Shown here in pieces: positions 1-12,907 of a stretch of DNA of 64,000 bases. A model generated the notes under the pieces. It saw only the letters and a program-made list of their open reading frames with translations. It was not told the DNA's origin and did no database searches. How positions within the stretch are numbered: the stretch's first letter is position 1; every line of letters begins with the position of its first letter. The position numbers and the translations under genes were made by a program. The stretch spans positions 10,166,801-10,230,800 of the forward strand of contig JARWKL010000015.1 in the NCBI GenBank assembly GCA_029961685.1, given 5' to 3'. Source of the stretch: Aristolochia californica. Taxonomy: Eukaryota > Streptophyta > Magnoliopsida > Piperales > Aristolochiaceae.

Positions 1-564
1 ATGATTGTTAGTTCCGCTTTTTGAGAATAGGCAAAAAATGGGTTGATTGGCCTTGTTATCCCACAACACGTTAACTTGAGAATTTAATTTTTTCTACTCC
101 TTGAAATTGCAGGATCATTAGGTCATTTGCATCTTCAACATGTTTCAGGCATGCATATCCATATTTAAAACATGTTAGGATCAATTATAAATCTCTTTCT
201 TATAAAATTCCACCAAGCTAGAAGGGGTTGTAACAGTGGAATTTCCCAAACATGGCTAACAAAACTTTGGTGTTCATTTTTAGTGCGTGAAATAATTTTC
301 TTCACTTACACTTATTATAGTTTTAAATTTTTGCCATACATAAACTCTAAAATTTTCATTTTGTCGTGAACTATTTGCCTTATCTTTTTGTTTACGAGAA
401 AAATGGGAGAGTGAAAACTCAAGTTTGGATTTTAAAAAAAATTGAACATCCGAAATGGAAATGCACAAATGTTGAGAGCGATAATTCAAAAAAGGATCTG
501 TGATTTTTATGCATTGTAAACTCTTTTAGTTTTTTATATATTAGGTTTGGCGATCATCGGAAAA

Positions 565-587
565 GGGGGGGGGGGGGGGGGGGGGGG
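565..587 (+). repeat. Poly-G tract (23 G)
   Basis: Pure G homopolymer between ATCATCGGAAAA and TGCGTGGCATTTTTAACT. It is an expansion of the G-rich site in the L-only segment, which usually has 5-8 G in neighbouring L1 monomers. The length may be affected by sequencing or assembly. Confidence 0.9.
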
Positions 588-1209
588 TGCGTGGCATTTT
601 TAACTAAGTGTTGTCTCCCAAACCAAAAGTCATTTCTAACCAAAATTATAGCCGTTACACAATTAAATCGATCAAAACATTTACGATGATCTATGATTGT
701 TAGGTCCACTTTTTTTTAATAGGCAAAAAGTGGGTTGTTTGGCACTAGTAAACATCCCACCGCCCTTTAACTTGTTAATTTAATTTTTTCTACTTCTTGA
801 ATTTTTTGAATCATTAGGTCATTTTATTTTTCAACATGTTTGACGCATGCATTTCCATATTTAAAACATGTTAGGATCAATTAGAAATCTCTTTCTGATA
901 AAATTCCACCAAACTATTAGTGGTTGTACAAGTGGAATCTCCCAAACCAGGATAACAAAACTTTGGTGTTCATTTTTAGTGCGTCAAATAATTTTCTTCA
1001 CTTACATTTGTTATAGTTTTCAATTTTTTGCATACAAAACTCTAAACTTTACATTTTGTTGTGATCTATTTGTCTTAAGTTTTTGTTTACAAGAAAAATG
1101 GGAGAGTGAAAACTCTAGTTTGGATCGTAAAAAAAATTCAACATCCTAAATGGAAATGCACAAATGCTGAGAGAGATAATTCAAAATAGTATCTATGATT
1201 TTAAAGGGT

Positions 1210-1394
1210 TGTAAACTCTTTTAGTTTTTTATATATTAGCTTTAATCATCGGAAAAGGGGGGGCGAGGCATTTTTAACTGAGTGTTGTCTCCCACACCAA
1301 AACTCATTTCTAACAAAAATTATGGACGTTACACAATTTAATCGATAAAAACTTTTACGATGATCTATGATTGTTAGGTCCGCTTTTGCTGAAT
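1210..1394 (+). repeat. L-only segment of the long monomer (representative copy)
   Basis: This ~185 bp piece distinguishes long from short monomers. It begins at TGTAAAC after AAGG(A/G)T and ends in GAAT before AGGCAAAAAG, about 339-523 bases after the monomer start. It contains TTTTATATATTAG, the G-rich site (seven G here, 1257-1263), GAGGCATTTTTAACTGAG, the A/B diagnostic sites and CGATGATCTATGATTG. An equivalent segment is present in the other L monomers up to about 24,305 (partly deleted in the one near 22.8 kb) and missing from all S monomers, where AAGGAT runs directly into AGGCAAAAAG. Only a two-base AT is shared at the junction, with no longer target-site duplication, so deletion in S is favoured over insertion in L. 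Confidence 0.85.
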
Positions 1395-3566
1395 AGGCAA
1401 AAAGTGGGTTGTTTGACTCTGGTAAATATCCAACTGCACATTAACTTGACAATTTAATTTTTCTTGAAATTTTTTGATCATTAGGTCATTTGCATCTTCA
1501 ACATGTTTCAGGCATGCATATCCATATTTAAAACAATTTAGGATCAATTAGAAATCTCTTTCTTATAAAATTCCACCAGGCTATTAGGGGTTGTAATAGT
1601 GGAATTTCGCAAACATGGATACCAAAACTTTGGTGTTCTTTTTTTATTGAGTGAAATAATTTTCTTCACGTAAATTTATTATATTTTTCAATTATTTGCA
1701 TTCATAAATTCTAAAATTTTCAATTTTTCGTTATCTATTTGCCTTATCTTTTTGTTACGAGAAAATGGGATAGTGAAAACTCATGTTTGGATTTGAAAAA
1801 AAATTGAACATCCAAAATGTAAATGAAAAAATGCTGAGAGTGATAATTTAAAAAAGTATCTATGATTTTTAAAGAATTTAAACTCTTTTAGTTTTTAATA
1901 TATTAGGTTTTGCAATCATCGGAAAACAGGGGGCGAGGCATTTTTAACAGATTGTTGACTCTCAAACCATTAGTCATTTCTAACATAAATTATAGCCGTT
2001 ACACATTATTAATAGATCAAAACATTTATGATTGTCCATGATTGTTAGGTCCACTTTTTGTAAATAGGCAAAATTTGGGTTGTTAGGTTCTTGCAAATAT
2101 CCCAACGCACGTTAACTTGAGAATTTATTTTTTTCTTCTCAAAATTTTTGGATCATTAGGTCATTTGCATCTTCAACATGTTTCAGGCATGCATATCCAT
2201 ATTAAAAACTTGTTAGGATCAATTAGAAATCTCTTTCTTATAAAATTCCACCAAACTATTAGCGGTTGTACTAGTGGAATTTCCCAAACATGGATAACAA
2301 AACTTTGGTGTTCATTTTTAGTGCGTGAAATAATTTTCTTCACGTACATTTATTATTGTTTTCAATTTTTTGCATACATAAACTCTAAAATTTTCATTTT
2401 GTTGTGATCTATTTGCCTTATCTTTTTATTTATGAGAAAACTGGGAGAGTAAAAACTCATGTTTGGATTTTTTAAAAACAGTGAACATCCAAAATGGAAA
2501 TGTAAAAATACTAAGAGAGATAATTCCGAAAAGTATCAGTGATTTTTATGGATGTTAACTCTTTTAGTTTTTTATATCATAGGTTTTGCAATCATCACAA
2601 AAGGGGGGCGAGGCATTTTCAACTGAGTGTTGTCTCCCAAACCAAAAGCCATTTCTAACAAAAATTATTGTTGTTACACAATTTAATTGATTAAAACAGT
2701 TACGATGATCTATGATTGTTAGGTTTGGTTTTTGTGAATAGGCAAAAAGTGAGTTGTTTTGCTCTAGAAAATATCCCACCGCACGTTAACTTGAGAATTT
2801 AATTTTTTCTACTCCTTGAAAATTTTGGATCATTATGTCATTTGCATCTTGAACATGTTTCAGGCAGGCATATCCATATTTAAAACATGTTAGGATCGAT
2901 TAGAAATCTCTTTCTTATAAAATTCCACCAAGCTATTAGGGGTTGTAAGAGTGGAATTTCCCAAACATGGATAACAAAACTTTGGTGTTCATTTTTAGTG
3001 CGTGAAATAATTTTATTCACTTGAATTTATTATAGTTTTCTATTTTTTTCATACATAATTTCCAAAATTTTCATTTTGTTGTGATCTGTTTGCCTTATCT
3101 TTTTGTTTACAAGAAAAATGGGATAGTGAAAACTCATATTTGGATTTGAAAAAAAATTGAACATCCAAAATGGAAATAGAAAAATGCTGAGAGTGATAAT
3201 TCCTAAAAGTATATGTGATTTTTAAGGAATGTAAACTCTTTTAGTTTTTAATATATTACGTTTTGCTTTCATTGGAAAAGGGGGGCGAGGCATTTTTAAC
3301 AGAGTGTTGACTCCCAAACCATAAGTCATTTCTAACAAAAATTATAGCCGTTACACATTATTAATTGATCAAAACATTTACGATGATCCATGATTGTTAG
3401 GTCCAGTATTTGTAAATAGGCAAAAACTGGGTTGTTAGGCTCCGGTAAATATACCAACGCACGTTAACTTCAGAATTTAATTTTTTCTACTCCTTGATAA
3501 TTTTGGATCATTAGGTCATTTGCATCTTCAACATGTTTCAAGCATGCATATCCATACTTAAAATTG

Positions 3567-4065
3567 TTAGGATCAATTAGAAATCTCTTTCTTATAAAAT
3601 TTTCATTTTGTTTTTATTTATTTGCCTAATACTTTTGTTTACGAGAAAAAAGGGATAGTAAAAACTCTTGTTTGGAAATGCACAAATTGTGAGAGAGATA
3701 ATTCCAAAAGTATCAGTGATTTTTATGGATTGTAAACTCTTTTAGTTTTTTATATATTAGGTTTTGCAATCTTCGAAAAAGGGGGCACGAGGCATTTTCA
3801 ACTGAATGTTGTGTCCTAAACCAAAAGTCATTTCTAACAAAAATTATAGCCGTTACAAAATTTAATTGATCAAAACATTTAGGATGATCTATGATTGTTA
3901 TGTTTGCATTTTGTGAATAGGCAAAAAGTAGGATATTTTGCTCTGGTAAATATCCCACGGCACGTTAACTTGAGAATTTAATTTTTTCTATTCAAAAATT
4001 TTGGATCATTAGGTCATTTGCATCTTCAACATGTTTCAGGCATTCATATCCATTTTTATAACATG
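3567..4065 (+). repeat. Truncated L1 monomer with two internal deletions
   Basis: The monomer is 499 bp instead of about 675. One deletion, about 150 bp, joins TTATAAAATT to TTCATTTTG at about 3,596-3,604. Both ends carry AAAATT in intact copies, so this is a microhomology junction. A second deletion of about 31 bp joins GTTTGG to AAATGCAC at about 3,676, with TGG shared by both ends. The L-only segment is intact and of type A. Confidence 0.85.
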
Positions 4066-7000
4066 TTAGGATCAAATATAAATCTCTTTCTTATAAAATT
4101 CCACCAAGCTATTAGGGGTTGTACTAGTGGAATTTCCCAAACATGGATAACAAAAATTTGGTGTTCATTTTTAGTGCGAGAAAAAATTTTCTTCACTTAC
4201 ATTTATTATAGTTTTTTATTTTTTTAATACATAAACTCTAAAATTTTCATTTTGTTGTCATCTATTTGCCTTATCTTTTTGTTTAGGAGAAAAATGGGAA
4301 AGTGAAAACACAAGTTTGGATTTGAAAAAAAATTGAACATTCAAAATGGAAATGCACAAATGCTGAAAGAGAATTCCAAAAATTAGCTGTGATTTTAAGG
4401 ATTGTAAACTCTTTTAATTTTTTATATATTAGGTTTTGCAATCATCTGAAAAGGGGGGGGAGGCATTTTCAACTGATTGTTGACTCCCAAACCATAAGTC
4501 ATTTCTAACAAAAAATATAGCCGTTACACATCATTAATCGATCAAAATATTTAGGATGATCTATGATTGTTAGGTGCGGTTTTTCTTTATTGGAAAAAAG
4601 TGTGTTGTTTGGCTCTGGTAAATATCCCACCGCACATTAACTTGAGAATTTAATTTTTTCTACTCCTTGAAATTTTTGGATCATTATGTCATTTGCATCT
4701 TCAACGTGTTTCACGCATGCATATCCATATTTAAAACATATTAGGATCAATTAGAAATATCTTTCTTATAAAATTCCACAAAGCTATTAGGGGTTGTACT
4801 AGTGGAATTTCACAAACATGGATAACAAAACTTTGGTGTTCATTTTTAGTGCGAGAAATAATTTTCTTCACTTACATTTATTATAGTTTTCAATGTTTTA
4901 CATACATAAAATCTAAATTTTTTATTTGGATGTGATCTTTTTACCTTATCGTTTTGTTTACAAGAAAAATGGGAGAGAGAAAACTCAAGTTCGGATTTGA
5001 AAAAAAATTGAACATCCAAAATGGAAATGCACCAATGCTGAGAGAGGTAATTCAAAAAAGAATTTGTGATTTTAAGGATTGAAAACTCTTTTAACTTATT
5101 GTAAATTAAGTTTTGCAATCATCAGATAAGGGGGGGCGAGGTATTTTTAACTGACTGTTGTCTCCCAAACCAATAGTCATTTCTAACAAAAATTATAGCC
5201 GTTACACTATTTAATCGATAAAAAACATTACAATGTTCTATGATTGTTTGGTCTGCTTTTTGTAAATAGGCAAAAACTGGGTTGTTTGGCTCTAGTAAAT
5301 ATCCCACCTCATGTTAACTTGAGAATTTAATTTTTTTCTACCCCTTGAAATTATTGGATCATTAGGTCATTTGCATCTTCAACATGTTTCAGGCATGCAT
5401 ATCCATATTAATAACATTTTAGGAGCAATTAGTAATCTATTTCTTATAAAATTCCTCCAAGCTATTAGGGGTTGTACAAGTAGAATTTCCCAAACATAGG
5501 TAACAAAACTTTGGTGTTCATTTTTAGTGCGTGAAATAATTTTCTTCATTTAAATTTATTATATTTTTTTATTTTTTGCACATATAAACTCTAAAATTTT
5601 CATATCGTTGATCTATCTGCCTTTTCTTTTTGTTTACGAGAAAAATGGGAGAGTGAAAACTCAAGTTTGGATTTGAAAAAAAATTGAACATCCAAAATGG
5701 AAATGCACAAATGCTGTGAGAGATAATTTCAAAAAGTTTCTGTGATTTTTAAGCATTGTAAACTCTTTTAGTTTTTTATATATTAGTTTTTTCTATCATC
5801 GGAACAGGGGGCGAGGCATTTTTAACTGAGTGTTGACTCCCAAACCATAAGTCATTTCTAACAAACATTATAGCTATTATACATAGTGAATCGACTAAAA
5901 CATTTACGATGAGCTATGTTTGTTAGGTAGCTTTATGTATATAGGCAAAAAGTGGGTTGTTTGGCTCTGGTAAATATCCAACAGCACGTTAACTTGAGAA
6001 TTTAATTTTTTCTACCCTTTGAAAATTTTGGATAATTAGGTCATTTGCATCTTCAACATGTTTCAGGCATGCATATCCATATTTAAAACATGTTAGAATC
6101 AATTAGAAATCTCTTTCTTATAAAATTCCACCAAGCTATTAGGGGTTGTACTAGTGGAATTTCCCAAACATGGATAACAAAACTTTGGTGTTCATTTTTA
6201 GTGCGTGATATAATTTTCTTCACTTAAATTTTTTATATTTTTCAATTTTTTGAAAACATATACTCTAAAATTTATATTTTGTTGTTTTCTATTTGCCTTA
6301 TCTTTTTGTTTACGAGAAAAATGGAAGAATGAAAACACAGGTTCGGATTGTAAAAAAAATTGAACATCCAAAATGGAAATTCTGAATTGCTCAGAGAGAT
6401 AATTCCAAAAAGTATCTGTGATTTTTAAGGATTGTAAACTCTTTTAGTTTTTTATATATTAGTTTTTGCAATCATTGGAAAAGGGGGGCGAGGCATTTTT
6501 AACTGAGTGTTGTTTCCCAAACCATAAGTCATTTCTAACCAAAATTATAGCCGTTACACAATTAAATCGATCAAAACATTTATGTTGATCTAAGATTGTT
6601 AGGTCTGCTTTTTGTGAATAGGCAAAAAATGGGTTGTTTAACTCTTGTAAATATCCCACCGCACGTTAACTTGATAATTTAATTTTTTCTACACCTTGAA
6701 AATTTTGGATCATTAGGTCATTTGCATCTGCAATTTGTTTTAGGCATGCATATCCATATTTAAAACCTTTTAGGATCAATTAGAAATCTCTTTCTTATAA
6801 AATTCCACCAAGCTATTAGGGGTTGTAATAGTGGAATTTCCCAAGCATGGATAACAAAACTTTGGTGTTCATTTTTAGTGCGTGAAATTATTTTCTTCAC
6901 TTACATTTATTATAGTTTTCAATTTTTTTCTTACTTAAATTCTTAATTTTTCTTTTTGTTGTGATCTATTTGCCTTATCTTTATGTTTACGAGAAAAATG

Positions 7001-7449
7001 GGAATGTGAAAACTCAAGTTTTGGTTTCAAAAAAACATTGAACATCGAAAATGGAAATGCACAAATGCTGAGAGATATAATTCAAAAAAGTATCTGTGAT
7101 TTTTAAGCATTGTAAACTATTTTATTTTTTTATATATTAGGTTTTGCAATCATCGAAAAAGGGGGGGCGAGGCATTTTTGACTGATTGTTGTCTCCCAAA
7201 CCAAAAGTCATTTCTAACAAAAAAATATAGCTGTTACACAATATAATCGATCAAAACATTTATGATGATCTATGATTGTTAAGTCCGCTTTTTTTGAATA
7301 GCCAAAAAGTGGGTTGTTTGGCTTTGGTAAATATCCCTCTGCCCGTTAACTTGAGAATTTAATTTTTTCTATTCCTTGAAATTTTTGGATCATTAGGTCA
7401 TTTGATTTTTCAAAATGTTTCACGCATGCAAATCCTTATTTAAAACATA

Positions 7450-8360
7450 TTAGGATCAATTAGAAATCTCTTTCTGATAAAATTTCACCAAGTTATTAGG
7501 TGTTGTACTGGTGGAATTTCCCAAAAAAGGATAAGAAAACTTTTGAGTTCATTTTTAGTTCGTGAAATAATTTTCTTCACTTATGTTTATTATAGTTTTT
7601 AATATTTTACATACTTAAAATCTAAAATTTACTTCTTGGTGTGATCTATTTGTCTTATGTTTTTGTTTACTAGAAAAATGCCCAAATGCAAAACTCAAGT
7701 TTGGATAGTAAAAAATATTCAATTTCCAAAATGGAAATTTAGTAGTGGAATTTCGCAAACATGGATACCAAAACTTTGGTGTTCTTTTTTAGTGAGTGAA
7801 ATAATTTTCTTCACTTAAATTTATGATAGTTTTCATTTTTTGCATACATAACTTCTAAAATTTTCAATTTGTAGTGATCTATTTGCCGAATCATTTTGGT
7901 ACGAGAAAAACGAGCTAGTGAAAACTCATGTTTGGATTTGAAAAAAAATTGAACATCCAAAATGTAAATGAAAAAATCCTGAGAGTGATCATTCCAAAAA
8001 GTATCTGTGATTTTTAAGGATTGTAAACTATTTTAGTTTTTAGTATATTAGGTTTTGCAATCATCAAACAAGGTGAGGTGAGGCATTTTTAACAAAGTGT
8101 TGACTGCCAAACCATGAGTTATTTCTAACAAAAATTATAGCTGTAACACATTATTAATCGATCAAAACCTTTACAATGATCTATGATTGTTATGTCCGCT
8201 TTTTGTAAATAGGCAAAAACTGGGTTGTTAAGCTTCGGTAAATATCCCATTGCACGTTAACTTGAGAATTTAATTTTTTCTACTCCTTGAAATTTCTGGA
8301 TCATTAGGTCATTTTCATCTTCAACATGTTTCAGGCATGCATATCCATATTTAAAACATG
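7450..8360 (+). repeat. Chimeric L1 monomer with a ~234 bp partial duplication
   Basis: The array runs normally from 7,450 to about 7,738 (CAAAATGGAAATT). It then jumps back in monomer phase to TAGTAGTGGAATTTCGC at about 7,739, so roughly 234 bp of monomer phase is present twice and the interval is 911 bp. The part before the seam resembles the monomer at 871 (CTTTCTGATAAAATT, TTTGTCTTATG). The part after it resembles the monomer at 1538 (TTTCGCAAACATGGATACC, ATGTAAATGAAAAAAT). The rearranged pair is thus related to the A-B pair at 871-2212. Confidence 0.8.
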
Positions 8361-8535
8361 TTAGGATCAATTAGAAATATCTTTCTTATAAAATTCCACC
8401 AAACTATTAGGGGTTTTAATAGTGAAATTTCCCAAACATGGCTAACAAAATTTTGGTGTTCATTTTTAGTGCGTGAAATAATTTTCTTCACTTAAATTTA
8501 TTACGGTTTTCAAATTTTGCATACTTAAATTCAAA

Positions 8536-8663
8536 AAATTTCATTTTGTTGTGATCTATTTGCCTTATCTTTTTGTTTACGAGAAAAATGGGAGAGAGAA
8601 ATTTTCATTTTGTGGTGATCTATTTGCCTTATCTTTATGTTTATGTGAAAAATGGGAGAGTGA
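8536..8663 (+). repeat. 64 bp tandem duplication inside an L1 monomer
   Basis: Two adjacent copies with a period of 64 bp (about 8,536-8,599 and 8,600-8,663). Each contains TTTCATTTTG, TGATCTATTTGCCTTATCT and AAAAATGGGAGAG. The second copy differs by substitutions such as TGTGGTGATC and TTATGTGAAAA. It explains why this monomer (8361-9072) is 712 bp long. Confidence 0.85.
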
Positions 8664-9060
8664 AAACTCAAATTTGGATTTCAAAAAAATTGAACATCCA
8701 AAATGGAAATGCACAAATGCTGAGAGAGATAATTACAAAAAATATCTAAGATTTTTAAGCTTTGTAAAAAAACTTTTATTTTATTATATATTAGGTTTTG
8801 AAATCATCGGAAAAGGGGGGGCCAAGGCATTTTCAACTGAGTGTTGACTCTCAAACCATCAGTCATTTCTAACAAAAATTATAGCCATTATACATCATTA
8901 ATCGATCAAAATGTTTACGATGATGTATGATTGTTAGGTCCGCTTTTTGTAAAAAGGCAAAAATTGGGTTGTTTGGCTCTGGTAAATATCCCACAGCACG
9001 TTAACTTGAGAATTTAATTTTTTCTACTCCTTGAAATTTTTGGATCATTAGGTCATTTTC

Positions 9061-9080
9061 ATCTTCAACTTGTTAGGATC
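9061..9080 (+). repeat. ~33 bp deletion between direct AACATGTT copies
   Basis: At the end of the monomer beginning 8361, CATCTTCAAC runs directly into TTGTTAGGATC. The normal box TTTC-AGGCATGCATATCCATATTTAAAACATG is missing. The two AACATGTT elements that bound this box in other monomers have collapsed to one (AACTTGTT), as expected from slippage or recombination between direct repeats. Confidence 0.8.
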
Positions 9081-10136
9081 AATTAGAAATCTCTTTCTTA
9101 TAAAATTCCACCAAGCTATTAGGGGTTGTACTAGTGAAATTTCCCAAACATGGATCACAAAACTTTGGTGTTCATTTTTAGTGCGTGAAATAATTTTCAT
9201 CCCTTAAATTTATTATAGTTTTCAAAATTTTTTGCATACATAAACTTTAAAATTTTCATTTTGTTATGATCTTTTTTTCGTATCTTTTTAATTACGAGAA
9301 AAAAGGGAGAGTGAAAACTCAAGTTTGGATTTGAAAAAAATTGAACTCCCAAAATGCACAAATGCTGAAAGAGATAATTTCACAAACGTATCTGTGATTT
9401 TTAAGGATTGTAAACTCTTTTAGTTTTTCATATATTGGGGTTGGCAATCAATGGAAGAAGGGGGGGCGAGGCATTTTTAACTAAGTGTTGACTCCCAAAC
9501 TATAAGTTATTTCTAGCAAAAATTATAATTGTTACACATCATTAATGGATCCAAACATTTACGATGGTCAATGATTGTTGGGTCCACTTTTTTTAAAATA
9601 GGAAAAAAGTGGGTTGTATGGCTCTGGTAAATAGCCCACCGCATGTTAACTTGGGAATTTAATTTTTTCCTCTCCTTGAAATATTTGGATTATTAGGACA
9701 TTTGCATCTTCAACTTGTTTCTAGCATGCATATCCACCACATTTAAAACATGTTCGGATCAAGTAGAATCTCTTTCTTATAAAATTCCACCAAGCTATAA
9801 GGGGTTGTACAAGTGGAATTTCCCAAACATGGATCACAAAACTTTGGTGTTCATTTTTAGTGCGTGAAATAATTTTCTTCACTTATTTATTAAATTTTTC
9901 TAATTTTTTTGTATACATAAACTCTAAAATTTTTATTTTGTTGTGATCTATTTGCCATATCTTTTTGTTTTTGAGAAAAAATGGACAGAGAAAATGCAAT
10001 TTTAGATTTGAAAAAAAAATATATAACACCCAAAATGCACAAATGTTGAGAGAGATAATTCCACAAACGTATCTATGATTTTTATGGTTTGAAAACTCTT
10101 TTAGTTTTTCATATATTGGGTTTTGCAAACATGGAG

Positions 10137-10139
<3 letters not shown>

Positions 10140-10175
<36 letters not shown>
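10140..10175 (+). repeat. Poly-G tract (36 G)
   Basis: Uninterrupted G run at the G-rich site of the monomer starting at 9753, between ATGGAGGGA and TGGGAGGCATTTTTAAC. Read on the minus strand it gives a polyproline ORF, which is an artefact. Confidence 0.9.
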
Positions 10176-10176
<1 letters not shown>

Positions 10177-11513
10177 GGGAGGCATTTTTAACTGAGTGTT
10201 GACTCCCTAACCATAAGTCATTTTTATCAAAAATTATTACCGTTACACTTCATTAATCTATCAAAACATTTATGATGATCTATGATTGTTAGGTCCGCTT
10301 TTTGTAAAATAGGCAAAAAGTGGGTTGTTCTGGCTCTGGTAAATATCCCACCGCACGTTAACTAGAGAATTTAATTTTTTCTACTCCTTGAAATTTTTGG
10401 ATCATTAGGACATTTGTATCTTCAACATGTTTCTGGCATGCATATCCACCACATTTAAAACATGTTAGGATCAATTAGAATCTCTTTCTGATAAAATTCC
10501 CCCAAGCTATTAGGGGTTGAACTAGTGGAATTTCCCTAACATGGATCAAAAAACTTTGGTGTTCATTTTTAGTGCATGAAATAATTTTCATCACATACAT
10601 TTATTATAGTTTTCAATTTTTTTTGCATACATAAACTCTAAAATTTTCATTTTGTTGTCATCTATTTGCCTTATCTATTTATTTACGAGAAAAAAAGGAG
10701 AGTGAAAACTCAAGTTGGATTTGAAAAAAATTTTAACACCCAAAATGCACAAATGTTAAGAGAGATAATACCACAAACGTATCTGTGATTTTTAAGGATT
10801 TTAAACTCTTTTCGTTTTTCATATATTGGGATTTGCAATCATCGGAAGAGGAATTTTTCACTGAGTGTTGACTCCCAAACCATTAGTCATTTCTAACAAA
10901 CATTATAGCCATTACACATCATTAATCCATCAAAACATTTACGAGGATCTATGATTGTTAGGTCCGCTTTTTGTAAAATAGGAAAAAAGTTGGTTGTTTC
11001 GCTCTAGTAAATATCCCACCACACGTTAACTTGAGAATTTAATTTTTTCTACTCGAAATTTTTGGATCATGAAGTCATTTGCATCTTCAATATTATTTTT
11101 GGCATGCATATCCACCACATTTAAAACATGTTAGGATCAATTAGAATATCTTTCTTCTAAAGTTCCACCAAATTATTAGGGGTTGTCCTAGTGGAATTTC
11201 CCAAACATGGATAACAAAACTTTGGTGTTCGTTTTTAGTGCGTGAAATAATTTTCTTGACTTACATTTAATATAATTGTCAATTTTTTGCATACAATAAC
11301 TCTAAAATTTTCATTTTTTTGTGAACTATTTTTCTTATCTTTTTGTTTACGAGAAAAACGGGAGAATGAAAACTCAAGTTTGGATTTGAAAAAAAATAAA
11401 AACCCAAAATGCACAAATGCTAAGAGAAATAATTCCACAAACATATCCGTGATTTTTAAGATTTGAAAACTCATTTAGTTTTTCATATATTAGGTTTTGC
11501 AATCATCGGAAGA

Positions 11514-11531
11514 GGGGGGGGGGGGGGGGGG
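11514..11531 (+). repeat. Poly-G tract (18 G)
   Basis: G homopolymer following ATCATCGGAAGA and preceding AGGCATTTTTAATTGAG, at the same monomer position as the other G tracts. Confidence 0.9.
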
Positions 11532-12880
11532 AGGCATTTTTAATTGAGTGTTGACTCCCAAACCAAAAGTCATTTTAAAAAAAAAATTATAACCTTTGCA
11601 CATCATTAATTGATCAAAACATTCACGATGATCTATGATTGTTTGGTCCCCTTTTTCAAAAATAGGCAAAAAGTGGGTTGTTTGGCTCTTGTAAATATCC
11701 CACTGCACGTTAACTTGAGAATTTAATTTTTTCTACTCCTTAAAATTTTTGGATCATTAGGTCATATGCATCTTCAAAATCTTTCTAGCATGCATATCCA
11801 TCACATTTAAAACATGTTAAGATCAACTAGAAATCTATTTCTTATAAAATTGCACCAAGCTATTAGGGGTTGTACTAGTGGAATTTCCCAAACAAGGATA
11901 ACAAATATTTGGTGTTCATTTTTAGTGCGTGAGATAATTTTCTTCGCTTACATTTATTATAGTTTTCTAATTTTTTTGCATACATAAACTCTAAAATTTT
12001 CTTTTTGTTGTGATCTATTTGCCTTATCTTTTTGTTTACGAGAAAAATGGGAGAGTGAAAACTCAAGTTTGGATTTGAAACAAAATTGAACTTCCAAAAT
12101 GGAAATGTAAAAATGCTGAGAGAGATAATTCTAAAAATTTTCAGTTATTTTTAAGGATTGTAAAATCTTTTAGTTGTTTATATATTGGGTTCTGCAATCA
12201 TCGGAAGATGCATTTTTCACTGAGAGTTGACTCCCAAACCATAAGTCATTTCTATCAAAATCTATAGCCATTACACATCATTAATCGATCAAAACATATA
12301 TGATGATCTATGATTGTTAAGTCCGGTTTTTCTAAAATGGGCAAAAAGTGGGTTGTTTGGCTTTAGTAAATATCCCACCACACGTTAACTTGAGAATTTA
12401 ATTTTTTCTACTCCTTGAAATTTTTGGATCATTAGGTCATTTTCATCTTCAACATGTTTCTGGCATGCATATGCACCACATTTAAATATTTTTAGGATCA
12501 ATTAGAATCTCTTTCTTATAAAATTCCACCTAGCTATTGGAGGATGTACTAGTGGAATTTCCCAAACATGGATCACAAAACTATGATGTTCATTTTTAAT
12601 GCTTGAAATAATTTTCTTCACTTACATTTATTATAGTTTTTAATTTTTTTTGCATACATAAACTCTAAAAGTTTAATTTTGTTGTGATCTATTTTTCTTA
12701 TCTTTTTGTTTACGAGAAAAAAGGGAGAGAGAAAACTCAAGTTTGGATTTGAAAAAAAATTGAACACCCAAAATGCACAAATGCTGAGAGAAATAATTCC
12801 ACAAACATATCTCTGATTTTTATGGTTTGAAAACTCTTTTAGTTTTTCATATATTGGGTTTAGCTATCATCGGAAGAGGA

Positions 12881-12907
12881 GGGGGGGGGGGGGGGGGGGG
12901 GGGGGGG
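12881..12907 (+). repeat. Poly-G tract (27 G)
   Basis: G homopolymer following ATCGGAAGAGGA and preceding CATTTTTAACTGAG. The flanks are of the G-plus haplotype. Confidence 0.9.

Larger units (their letters stand above)
871..6092 (+). repeat. Dimeric higher-order repeat (A-B alternation) within L1
   Basis: Two monomer variants differ at linked sites in the L-only segment. A reads TTGTCTCCCAAACCAAAAG followed by ACACAATTTAAT. B reads TTGACTCCCAAACCATAAG followed by ACACATTATTAAT or ACACATCATTAAT. Starting at 871 the order is A, B, A, B, A, B, A, B (monomers at 871, 1538, 2213, 2890, 3567, 4066, 4741, 5419), giving a dimer of about 1.35 kb. The monomers at 175 and 871 are both A, and those at 6093 (with a mixed signature) and 6770 are A-like, so the alternation breaks at each edge. 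From about 8 kb onward only B-type signatures are seen. The dimer starting at 3567 is shortened by deletions. Confidence 0.75.
1..9752 (+). repeat. Satellite array, long monomer subfamily L1 (~675 bp)
   Basis: Head-to-tail tandem repeat. Taking the landmark TTAGGATCAA as monomer start, monomers begin at 175, 871, 1538, 2213, 2890, 3567, 4066, 4741, 5419, 6093, 6770, 7450, 8361 and 9073; bases 1-174 are the tail of an earlier copy. Regular spacing is 667-680 bp. Order of landmarks in each monomer: TAAAATTCCACCAAGCTAT, a T-rich part with GTGCGTGAAATAATTTTC, TTGTGATCTATTTGCC, an A-tract of about eight A, GCTGAGAGAGATAATTCC, an L-only segment of about 185 bp, AGGCAAAAAGTGGGTTG, GTTAACTTGAGAATTTAA, GGATCATTAGGTCATTTG, then AACATGTT, GCATGCATATCCATATTT and a second AACATGTT. 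The form CATATCCATATTT separates L1 from the following block. No gene is present; short ORFs are recurrent frame accidents. Confidence 0.97.

Noticed and set aside
1201..1240. TATA-like TTTTATATATTAG in each long monomer as a promoter
   Set aside because: In DNA this A+T-rich such a string is expected by chance, and no coding region or conserved start context follows.
9883..10185. Minus-strand ORF of 100 codons with a long polyproline start
   Set aside because: The prolines are the reverse reading of the 36 G homopolymer at 10140-10175; the rest is ordinary satellite.
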